Shown in pieces: positions 15,352 through 21,700 of a DNA stretch of 21,701 bases. The position numbers were made by a program, and so were the translations under genes. Origin of the DNA: a virus; IMG/VR virus record IMGVR_UViG_3300035698_019880, positions 1-21,701 of that record; one strand, 5' to 3'. The notes beneath the pieces were generated by a model. The model had not been told where the DNA came from. It made no database searches and saw only the letters and a program-made list of their open reading frames with translations. Every line of letters begins with the position of its first letter. Position 1 is the first letter of the stretch.

Positions 15352-16268
15352 TTTGTTTGGAGGGCCGTTGAAAATTCATCTTCGCGGAGACGCGCAAAAC
15401 AGGCCTCTAAGTGCCGTTCGGAAAAGGTGAGCAACTCGTCATCGGTGAGAGTCGGAGCCAGGTCGCGACCGTAAATTTTCATCGCGGCCTGAAAGTTTCG
15501 GCGGAGCGTTCCAGCGAGCGAGGTGAGGAGACCCAGTAGCTCAGTTTTATTCACCAGCTCCCCACGCTTCACGAGGATGTTTGTGATGTCCTTTTCCCAG
15601 TGCCGTTGTTTTTCCTCGGCATCGAGCCAATCTTTTCGCCAAGTCCCTGCTTTGGTGTGGTCACCTTTTCTGAGGGCAGCCTGATATTGTTCGTAACACA
15701 ATTTGGAAGCGGATCGGAGCCGCTGAAGCGAGTCCATCGCGGATCCTGCCGCTGCCATGTCGAGAGTGATCGACTCCGGGATATCTTCAGAGCCATCTAC
15801 CGTCTCAGCTTCCAAAGAAAACTCTTCCGAAGCTGCAGTTTCCGGAGACGACCGGGCAAGCCGCTCGATTGGAGAGGGCACTTTCTGGGACATCCATTTT
15901 TCCCACCAAATCACAAGCTGCTTCGGGTCCTCCAAGGGCGGGAGATCCTGATTCTTCTTTCCAAGACGGACCCAGCCTCGGATCGCGCTTTCTTTCCGCT
16001 GATACTTTTCCCCATAGGCGGCGTAAGTCTCTGGATAGTAGACCCGCCCATCCGCTCCGACTCGGATCTCGCTTTTGGCGGGTTGCGGTGATTTGGTGAC
16101 CACAGAAGACAGGGCTTTTTTCCCAGCAGCTTTTTCTTTCTGAGCTTCAGCTTCAATAATTGCCCGCTCACGGGCATTGAGAGGCTGGCCGGTATCGGCT
16201 TTGGCGATAATGTTTGCTAGGTCTTTCTCAAGGATATCGCTGAATGAGGCAGTCGGCTCCTCACTCAT
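15348..16268 (-). CDS. probable terminase small subunit / DNA-packaging protein (306 aa)
   Basis: This is the likely DNA-recognition partner of the large terminase, encoded immediately upstream with an ATGA overlap. The N-terminal 60 residues are helical and charged. Residues 77-130 look like a helix-turn-helix region (TYAAYGEKYQRKESAIRGWV), followed by LPPLEDPKQLVIWWEKWM, a pattern seen in Nu1-like and related packaging proteins. A linker follows, then a helical C-terminal half from about 170 to 306 (oligomerisation and terminase contact by analogy). At 306 residues it is longer than lambda Nu1 (181). The function is assigned from position and the HTH-like segment. Confidence 0.8.
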   Translation of the reverse strand: MSEEPTASFSDILEKDLANIIAKADTGQPLNARERAIIEAEAQKEKAAGKKALSSVVTKSPQPAKSEIRVGADGRVYYPETYAAYGEKYQRKESAIRGWVRLGKKNQDLPPLEDPKQLVIWWEKWMSQKVPSPIERLARSSPETAASEEFSLEAETVDGSEDIPESITLDMAAAGSAMDSLQRLRSASKLCYEQYQAALRKGDHTKAGTWRKDWLDAEEKQRHWEKDITNILVKRGELVNKTELLGLLTSLAGTLRRNFQAAMKIYGRDLAPTLTDDELLTFSERHLEACFARLREDEFSTALQTK

Positions 16269-16929
16269 CGCGATGATTCAGCAGGGTTTCCATCCAGCGG
16301 CGGTGAAAAGCGAGGACCTCACGCGACTGAAACACCGTCATTTGCTCAACATTGTTTGAGCTTCGAAGATTGGCACTCGTTTCAATTGTCCAGGCGAAGC
16401 GAGCCGGATAGTCGAAGAGAATCACCTTCGCGTGACTTCGCGCAATTTTCAGAGAGACCCGATCCGCCGAAAAAACGGAGAGGATCATCGTGTCGAGAGC
16501 CTGAAAGATTTCTTTATTTGTGTTTTTGAAGTAGTGCGAAATCAAGAGCGTGATGCGCAACTCTGGAGATTCCCCTAAAAATCGAGCGAGCATCGCCACA
16601 TTTTTCGCGGACAAAGAAAGGGTCGCGATATCCAACCGTAGCGGGAAGCCATGCTTTAGCACGACACGATCCAAAAGGTCGCCAAGGACGAAATCCCCCG
16701 GGGTGATCGCATGAAGGACCTCATTGTCTGAAATTGGAAAGCTCTCAATGATCTGATCCGCATTTTCCGGCTGGATCAGTTTTCGAGCGCGAGCTTTATC
16801 CCTTCGTTTCATCCGATCCTTTTGGCGCTGGATGAAAACCCCGGTCCCAGTCGGGAAATGCTTTGCCCGAAGGACGGTCTCGCCCCCGACTTTGAACGAT
16901 TTGAGAGCATTTTTCACGTGATCCGACAT
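16261..16929 (-). CDS. PLD-superfamily (HKD) nuclease-like protein (222 aa)
   Basis: A protein with one phospholipase D signature near the C-terminus: H166-x-K168-x4-D173, followed by a T-S185-A-N187 segment and the ending NNVEQ. In this superfamily the His attacks a phosphodiester; single-motif members such as the nuclease Nuc form dimers. Upstream strands (PLRLDIATLSLS, then LRITLLISHYF) fit the PLD fold. Substrate could be DNA, RNA or lipid; the position before the terminases suggests a DNA-related role, which is inference. I chose the ATG at 16929. A TTG at 16962 would add eleven residues, but its leader has no ribosome site. The stop overlaps the next start region. Confidence 0.82.
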   Translation of the reverse strand: MSDHVKNALKSFKVGGETVLRAKHFPTGTGVFIQRQKDRMKRRDKARARKLIQPENADQIIESFPISDNEVLHAITPGDFVLGDLLDRVVLKHGFPLRLDIATLSLSAKNVAMLARFLGESPELRITLLISHYFKNTNKEIFQALDTMILSVFSADRVSLKIARSHAKVILFDYPARFAWTIETSANLRSSNNVEQMTVFQSREVLAFHRRWMETLLNHRDE

Positions 16930-16999
16930 GAGCGACAAGATTCCACGGTGTCGAAGCGTCAAAATAGTAAAAATGGGGGTCCCTCAAGCGCATATTGGT

Positions 17000-17028
17000 C
17001 CTGAGTCACGGGCGAGGCCCCCCTCAGG
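17000..17028. other. GC-rich imperfect hairpin
   Basis: CCTGAG at 17000-17005 pairs with CTCAGG at 17023-17028, and GGGC at 17010-17013 pairs with GCCC at 17017-17020 around a GAG loop. An internal loop separates the two stems. No T run follows on either strand, so it is not a standard terminator. It may be a 5' leader structure for the packaging mRNA or part of a replication signal. Confidence 0.4.
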
Positions 17029-17166
17029 GTCAAAAGATTCCTTATCCCCCCGTCTCTTACTGTTACTTTAGTTTCTAATTTGGAATATCTATTGTCATAA
17101 CGTCATAAAGAGAGGGTAAAGGTAAGCAGGGCAACGGTTTGAGCCGTGACGTTTCAATGAGCTGGA

Positions 17167-17310
17167 TTGTCATTTGTGACCTTTCTCTTGTCACTTTCCA
17201 ATCAGAGGGCGCGTCGATTCAGGTCATTGAGCGCTTTCGATCACGCTTGTGACGAGACAGTGTCCTTTTGTGACATTACTTGAGTTGTTCTTCAAAACAC
17301 AAAGGTCACA
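17167..17310. repeat. cluster of TTGTGAC-like boxes, possible iterons or operators
   Basis: TTGTGAC occurs at 17174-17180, 17247-17253 and 17268-17274. Related boxes are TTGTCAT at 17167-17173 and TTGTCAC at 17188-17194. An inverted copy, AGGTCACA, ends at 17310. The three left boxes start 7 and 14 bases apart. The two exact copies on the right start 21 bases apart, about two helical turns. Such spacing suggests protein binding. Related GTCATAA and GTGAC words continue leftward to 17094. Confidence 0.55.
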
Positions 17311-17363
17311 GGAGAATCGAGACGCCCGAGAAAAGCGCGGCGGCACCGGCAGGGGCAGTGCAA

Positions 17364-17397
17364 TAGGGCGCGCTCGCTTCGCTCGTTGTAGAGGTAG
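17364..17397. repeat. 34-base GC-rich direct repeat, copy A
   Basis: This copy matches the one at 17414-17447 in 33 of 34 bases (a T instead of C). It contains GCTCGCTTCGCTCG, an internal direct repeat of CGCTCG, and ends in GTAGAGGTAG. It is outside any gene. Confidence 0.8.
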
Positions 17398-17414
17398 AGA
17401 CTGCTTCGCAGTCT
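17398..17414. repeat. inverted repeat between the two 34-base copies
   Basis: AGACTGC and GCAGTCT form a perfect seven-base stem with a TTC loop (GAA on the minus strand). The stem overlaps the last bases of the helicase stop codon. No T run follows on the minus strand, so termination is not indicated; an RNA 3' end structure is possible. Confidence 0.6.
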
Positions 17415-19095
17415 AGGGCGCGCTCGCTTCGCTCGTCGTAGAGGTAGGCGCTGGCGCGGCAACGACCGTGCAAGGGTAAACCCGCTTCTTCGCTTGGCGG
17501 CGATTTCCGAACTGAACGAGACGGCCTTGCGTGTCCAGGATCTCACGACCCTTCCACTTCGCGAGGCGACGTCCGAACGCTTTGTTCTGATCGCGGGCCG
17601 CTCCTACCAAGTCATCCATCGAGAACCCAATCTCGGGCTGATCTTCCCACTCTTCGATCTTCTTGAGCATGTCTGCGATCGTGAAGTCTCGTGAGTCCTC
17701 ACCGGGCATCATGCACTCACCTGCGAGCATTCCGAGGAACTCCTTCCACGCTTGGCTTTCCTCGTCACCACCTGCACCCAGCTCAGGCTTCTGGAGAGGA
17801 TCTCCGAAGCCGGCACCTCTCACAATCGCACCGATCACCTCTGTCCAGCGCTCAAAGGTAGGCTTCACGTTGGTGACCTTCACACACCCGCGCTCGCTCC
17901 AGGTGCGGACCATAGCCCACAGCGCCGCGAGGACGCGCTTCCTGACCTCTGGACTGGAGAGATAGAGAGGATCGATGAGCTGATCAAAGACACGCCCCTC
18001 GACCTCACCCGCGAGATGCAGCTCGATGATGAGAGACCGCCGTTCGAGATCGCGGGTCGTCTTGATCTGATTTCCCGTCGCGATCACTTGAGTGACGTTT
18101 GGGGCTTCGAATTCCTCCTGCCCTCCCATCTTTCGTCCGGAGTGGATTGGCTCTGTGATAAAAGCATTGAGCGCGTTTGAATAGAGACCCGCTCCGATGT
18201 CGTCGAGAATGTAGTAGGGAGACCGGCGGATCGCCTGCGTGTCGAGCAACTTGTCGAACTCCGCATCATCCTTTGGTTTCCGCGCAATTTTGGGGAGCCC
18301 ATAGATCGGGATCAGTTGCCCTTGCGCGAGCGTGCCCTTGCCCGTCCCCGGTTGGTTTCCAATGATCATCGCCATCGGGCGCAAGACCCCCGTCCCGAAA
18401 AAGCCCCGGCAAAAGTTTCCCAACGTCATCGCGACATGGACCGCGACAGAGCGGTTTTCGCGGAAATCACTGAGGGCAGGCCCTAAGTCGGCGAAAGGGT
18501 AGCTTTTCAAGATATCGTGAAAGACATCGAACGCTTCCTCGATCGGCATGTCGGTCGGGTAGCGGATTGATTCACAGGTGAAAATCCCGCTTTCCTCGTC
18601 GAATCCCGGTTTCAGCAGCTCCACACGCTTCCCCTTGTCGCGGAGGACAGGCATCCGCACCGGGTGAACACCCTTCAGCTCTCGGAGCGCGAACCGGAAT
18701 TGATCAGCAGCCATGACCTGCTTCGCGAGCGCATCACCCATCGTGACTGGTCGAAGCTCTCCGAAACGATCATACTTGACCGTCTCGACCCAGTGCTCGA
18801 GCCATGACCCGAAGCGCACCGAGGTCATCGTCTCCGTCTTTCCCGTGAGTTCGTCGACCGTGACAATTCGATCACCCATGCGGTAGATCCCACACCCTCG
18901 TGAGATTAGCTGACCCAGCTCACGACCGAGCTTCTTCCCGATCGGCCACGCCAGATTGACCTCAGGGACGATCTTGTCGTCGGACGATTCACCCTCCCCG
19001 ACTGGGACACGGAGGCCCATCTGCGCGGCGGTAGGCGCGAGGCGGTTCCGCAGCTCGTTGGCGGCGTCTCCAGGTTGTGAATCTTGATCTCCCAT
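17413..19095 (-). CDS. replicative P-loop ATPase/helicase (560 aa)
   Basis: This is a DNA-unwinding or primase-associated ATPase of the phage replication module. The N-terminal 200 residues have no motif I recognise. The ATPase core runs from about residue 215 to 400. Walker A is GNQPGTGKGT at 246-255, Walker B is YYILDD at 294-299, a sensor-like Asn342 sits in QVIATGNQ, and an arginine pair R352/R353 precedes SLIIEL. This order resembles SF3-type and D5-like phage helicases. Residues 400-560 are an accessory C-terminal region. The last residues are Ala/Pro/Ser/Thr-rich and come from a repeated DNA element. The start lies one base after the primase stop, so the two are co-expressed and probably work together. 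Confidence 0.85.
   Translation of the reverse strand: MGDQDSQPGDAANELRNRLAPTAAQMGLRVPVGEGESSDDKIVPEVNLAWPIGKKLGRELGQLISRGCGIYRMGDRIVTVDELTGKTETMTSVRFGSWLEHWVETVKYDRFGELRPVTMGDALAKQVMAADQFRFALRELKGVHPVRMPVLRDKGKRVELLKPGFDEESGIFTCESIRYPTDMPIEEAFDVFHDILKSYPFADLGPALSDFRENRSVAVHVAMTLGNFCRGFFGTGVLRPMAMIIGNQPGTGKGTLAQGQLIPIYGLPKIARKPKDDAEFDKLLDTQAIRRSPYYILDDIGAGLYSNALNAFITEPIHSGRKMGGQEEFEAPNVTQVIATGNQIKTTRDLERRSLIIELHLAGEVEGRVFDQLIDPLYLSSPEVRKRVLAALWAMVRTWSERGCVKVTNVKPTFERWTEVIGAIVRGAGFGDPLQKPELGAGGDEESQAWKEFLGMLAGECMMPGEDSRDFTIADMLKKIEEWEDQPEIGFSMDDLVGAARDQNKAFGRRLAKWKGREILDTQGRLVQFGNRRQAKKRVYPCTVVAAPAPTSTTSEASAP
17414..17447. repeat. 34-base GC-rich direct repeat, copy B, inside the helicase 3' end
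   Basis: This copy starts 50 bases from copy A and encodes the last residues of the helicase (Thr-Ser-Thr-Thr-Ser-Glu-Ala-Ser-Ala-Pro) plus part of its stop. The 50-base period is not a multiple of three. The gene end therefore appears to be made from repeat sequence. Confidence 0.8.
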
Positions 19096-19096
19096 G

Positions 19097-20185
19097 TCAT
19101 TCAGCGGCTGCTATCGTCCGCTTCGGGCGGCGATCGACGAGGCGACCCCACGCGGGATCTGGATCCAGATACCAAAGTTCTTGGATTTTCCCCGTCTCGA
19201 TGCGCTTCACTCCGGGGACACGCGACATCGGGAGCCCTTTCGCGGCTTGCGCATCGGCACCGATGACCTCGAGAACACCCGCGAGGACTTGAGCGCAATC
19301 GTCAAATTCGACCTTGGACTTCGCATCGATCCGGATCAGAGCGTGAACTGACTTTCCTCCGCTGGAAAAAATCGCGGCGATCCGCAGCTCCAGCATCGCG
19401 ATGGCTCGGAGCCAAAGGTCGAGCGGAGCCTCGTCGGACTCGAGGACGAGGTAGGGGAAATGAGTGACACAGGCGGCGGTGCGACGCGACCACTTCACGT
19501 TTCCCTTTTTATCCTTTCCCCCCGGTCTCCATTTCCCATCGATCGGGGCCGCCATGAGGAGCATCCCCGCATTGCTTTCCGTGGGGATCTCGCTCGCGAC
19601 CGCTTTCGTGTCGGGATCTTGACCGAGGCGGAAAGATCGAGCCTTCCAGACGGCGAAGTCGCCCTTGTTCCACTTCCGCTTCATCATCACGACGAGATCT
19701 TCGGGCGCGAAGAGCATCGAGAGGACATCGGCGGCGAGACCGGGTCGGTTTCCCCATTCCACCGCGAAAGGCGATCTTTCCGCGAGCCAGACTCGATCAA
19801 CCTGCTGGCGACACCCTGCGGTGAAGGTCCGGAGCGCCGTGATTTCGTAGCGGCGGCTCTTTTTCTCCTCATTCCGGGGGGCGGGAGCGACGCCATCTTT
19901 CATTTCCTCCCGAGGCTTCCCCTCGAGGAGATACCCGATCGGCTTTTTATCCGCAGATTGCGCTGCGGACCGAAGCTTATGCTGGAGATCCGGGAGCGAC
20001 CAGGGCGGCTCACAACGGGCGTTGTATTCCTCCATTAGCGGGAGAGCCTCCTCCGGTGAAAAAGCGAATCCCTTCACGAGAGCGCACGCGACCGAGAAGG
20101 TCGACGAGTGACCGCCCGCTCCGGAGAGCGCCGGGTCCATCTGCGCGACGTATTTCCGCGCGCGATCTGTGATCGAGAGCGGCAT
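19097..20185 (-). CDS. phage DNA primase, archaeo-eukaryotic primase type (362 aa)
   Basis: This would synthesise primers for phage replication. Residues 5-80 form a helical domain seen in phage primases, with GGHSSTFSVACALVKGF and a PPWSLPDLQHK segment. A charged linker follows at about 85-115. The catalytic core covers about 160-350. It has an acidic motif VLESDEAP (E249, D251), an SGGKSVHALIRID motif (274-287, H281), and LPMSRVPGVKR at 318-328, followed by ELWYLDPDP. These are the hallmarks of AEP-like phage primases. The ATG shares a base with the integrase TAA (TAATG). The helicase follows at once, forming a primase-helicase pair. Confidence 0.85.
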   Translation of the reverse strand: MPLSITDRARKYVAQMDPALSGAGGHSSTFSVACALVKGFAFSPEEALPLMEEYNARCEPPWSLPDLQHKLRSAAQSADKKPIGYLLEGKPREEMKDGVAPAPRNEEKKSRRYEITALRTFTAGCRQQVDRVWLAERSPFAVEWGNRPGLAADVLSMLFAPEDLVVMMKRKWNKGDFAVWKARSFRLGQDPDTKAVASEIPTESNAGMLLMAAPIDGKWRPGGKDKKGNVKWSRRTAACVTHFPYLVLESDEAPLDLWLRAIAMLELRIAAIFSSGGKSVHALIRIDAKSKVEFDDCAQVLAGVLEVIGADAQAAKGLPMSRVPGVKRIETGKIQELWYLDPDPAWGRLVDRRPKRTIAAAE

Positions 20186-21204
20186 TAAATCCCTACGATG
20201 TTTCTAAACTCACGATCATCTTCCCTGAAGGCGGCGGAAACCACATTCGACGGCGAAATATCTAGAGGAGAGACCGCTCTGACTCCTATATCAGGGAGGC
20301 AATGCAAATAGATTTCAGTTGTCTCAGTCGACTTATGACCCATCAAGGACGCGAGAGAGCGAATGTCCATCCCATTTCTGAGAAGAGAAGTCGCAAAGCT
20401 ATGTCTTAGGACATGCGGGTGGACGCGTTTCATGATTCCGGCGCGCGAGGCGGCTACCTTCAGGGCCCTCGAAACACACCGATCAGTGATATGATGACGT
20501 CGTCTCACCCCCGAGCGGGGGCACACTGAAAGGTTGTTTGCGGGGAATATCCAGAACCACCCAAATTCAGCTGTCTGGGAGCCCAACTTCTTTAGAAGGG
20601 AATTAGGCAAATACGGCGGAGGGTTTCCCTGCTTTTGGTCCATGTCCCACCAATAGCGAGCCTTCTCACACTGCTCCTTTAGATCAGCGGACAATGATCT
20701 AGGCAAAGGCACCACTCTGTCCTTACCACCTTTACCATTGCGGACTGTAATCGTAAAAGACTCAAAATCGAGATCTTTCACTCGGATCGAAAGCATCTCA
20801 GTCTTCCGCAGACCCGCTCCAAACATCAACTGGGCTTGCAACTGTGCAACGCCATTCATCTGACCAAAGAGAAGGTGGCATTCCCTTTCAGTGAGAAAGT
20901 CTGGAATTTTCCGATTTCTACAGGCTGGCTTGAAATCTAGCTTCCCCACTTCTTTCTCCAAAACTCTTTTGTAGAAAAACACCACGGCATTCAACGCTTG
21001 AGCTTGGGTTTTAGGGGCTACCGATGGAGCCATTCCAGACAACCACTCTTGCAGTCCTTCACTGGGATTCTGCCGCTTCCATTCAGCGAATTTACCTACC
21101 CAGTGCGCGTAAGTCCTTTCTGTAGAAAAAGCCATATTTCTAGATCTACACGTCTCTATGGTCTTTTCGACCGCTTCTGTTTTGTTCATCGGTTCTGTTT
21201 TCAC
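20185..21204 (-). CDS. IntI-like (integron integrase family) tyrosine recombinase (339 aa)
   Basis: This enzyme catalyses site-specific DNA strand exchange. The N-terminal SAM-like core-binding domain covers residues 20-95 (STERTYAHWVGKFAEW and KTQAQALNAVVFFYKRVL). The catalytic domain has R133, K158, H264, R267, H290 and Y299. The gaps between these (25, 3, 23 and 9 residues from K onward) equal those recalled for the Vibrio IntIA integrase. Residues 198-240 carry the extra segment typical of IntI: YLPNSLLKKL, FGWFWIFPAN and PRSGVRRRHH. The end, GVRAVSPLD, also matches IntI. The start is a GTG at 21204; an ATG at 21189 is the alternative. GC content is clearly lower than in the neighbouring primase. 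It lies first in the replication operon. Confidence 0.92.
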   Translation of the reverse strand: MKTEPMNKTEAVEKTIETCRSRNMAFSTERTYAHWVGKFAEWKRQNPSEGLQEWLSGMAPSVAPKTQAQALNAVVFFYKRVLEKEVGKLDFKPACRNRKIPDFLTERECHLLFGQMNGVAQLQAQLMFGAGLRKTEMLSIRVKDLDFESFTITVRNGKGGKDRVVPLPRSLSADLKEQCEKARYWWDMDQKQGNPPPYLPNSLLKKLGSQTAEFGWFWIFPANNLSVCPRSGVRRRHHITDRCVSRALKVAASRAGIMKRVHPHVLRHSFATSLLRNGMDIRSLASLMGHKSTETTEIYLHCLPDIGVRAVSPLDISPSNVVSAAFREDDREFRNIVGI

Positions 21205-21210
21205 TGTCTA

Positions 21211-21228
21211 AACGACCCTTTAGTCGTT
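21211..21228 (-). promoter_or_regulatory. stem-loop in the integrase leader
   Basis: AACGAC and GTCGTT form a perfect six-base stem around a six-base loop, just upstream of the integrase GTG. On the minus strand the loop is TAAAGG, which holds the only purine-rich stretch near the start. A strong AAGGAG lies further upstream at 21241-21246 and, nine bases on, meets TTG-AAC-GAC-TAA, a three-codon reading frame that runs into the stem. The leader could control integrase translation, or the dyad could be an operator. Confidence 0.4.
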
Positions 21229-21253
21229 CAATACTCTGTTCTCCTTTGAAATT

Positions 21254-21535
21254 CTACCACTGCGCATCGTCTTCGCCAAACTCCCTCCGCTCTGCTTCCG
21301 CGATTCGCCATGGGATGTTGCGATTACCATCCGATGTGCCTCTCATGTGATTCGCTTTACGTGTTAGGGCCTGATCAATTTTCCAATTTTCCAATCGTTG
21401 TTCATAGGCATATTTCGACTCTCCCCGCTTTCGTTTCGGAGTAACCGGAACAGGAGAACAAGGCGCATCAGCCAATGACTTTTCTTTAGGTTTTTTATCA
21501 TCTGATTCCGTTGGTTTATTGTTTTCATGGCTCAT
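21254..21535 (-). CDS. small charged protein upstream of the integrase (93 aa)
   Basis: Unknown function. The protein has 93 residues, is very hydrophilic, and lacks a membrane segment. Residues 1-40 look disordered, with Lys, Ser and Pro. Residues 40-90 are more regular and helical (SKYAYEQRLENWKIDQALTR, then PWRIAEAERREFGEDDAQW). DNA there is AT-rich (about 38% GC in the stretch 21361-21420), like the integrase and unlike the other phage genes. It ends 49 bases before the integrase GTG. It may be a small partner or regulator of the recombinase, such as an excisionase, but no HTH can be seen clearly. Confidence 0.65.
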   Translation of the reverse strand: MSHENNKPTESDDKKPKEKSLADAPCSPVPVTPKRKRGESKYAYEQRLENWKIDQALTRKANHMRGTSDGNRNIPWRIAEAERREFGEDDAQW

Positions 21536-21556
21536 TGTTTTCTTGTGGTTGCGCCG

Positions 21557-21700
21557 TCATGGCTGTGCTTCAGCGTTCGCGGGAGAATATGAACGAGCAA
21601 ACTTCTCGCCACGGTCTGCGCATCCATCGCAGTCGTGAGCAAATACTAAAGCCCAGTCCTCGTCGTCTCTGTGAGTGTAATACCGCTCGGAGTCGCTTCC
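21557..21700 (-). CDS. 3' end of an unknown gene cut by the window edge (47 residues visible)
   Basis: An open frame runs from the right edge to a TGA at 21557-21559 and encodes the last 47 residues of a protein. The visible part is rich in Asp, Arg and Tyr, with a DCDGCADRG segment holding a CxxC pair that may bind a metal. It is followed by ARSYSPANAEAQP. The reading frame direction and spacing to the next gene (21 bases) fit membership in the same operon. The start lies outside the window. No family can be assigned. Confidence 0.6.
   Translation of the reverse strand, partial: GSDSERYYTHRDDEDWALVFAHDCDGCADRGEKFARSYSPANAEAQP

Larger units (their letters stand above)
16930..17412. other. 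gene-free region between replication and packaging modules
   Basis: This is the only long stretch without a convincing gene. From right to left it holds a copy of a 34-base GC-rich repeat, a cluster of TTGTGAC-like boxes at 17167-17310, and two copies of GTCATAA 8 bases apart at 17094-17108. An AT-rich patch at about 17055-17110 and a GC-rich imperfect hairpin at 17000-17028 follow. It probably carries the promoter of the packaging operon, but no good sigma70-like pair was found. An origin of replication is an alternative, suggested by repeats next to an AT-rich patch beside the replication genes. Confidence 0.6.

Noticed and set aside
17000-17028. Hairpin as a rho-independent terminator of the replication operon
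   Set aside because: The stem is interrupted and no T run follows on either strand. It is also about 385 bases away from the helicase stop.
17292-17546. Minus-strand open frame of 84 codons over the helicase end and the repeat
   Set aside because: It is out of frame with the helicase, Arg/Leu-rich, and its middle part is just the translated repeat unit. There is no start signal or neighbour support.
21205-21253. attI or attC site next to the IntI-like integrase
   Set aside because: No GTTRRRY or RYYYAAC core pair in a proper arrangement was found in the leader. The dyad there is too short for attC and lacks the paired boxes.
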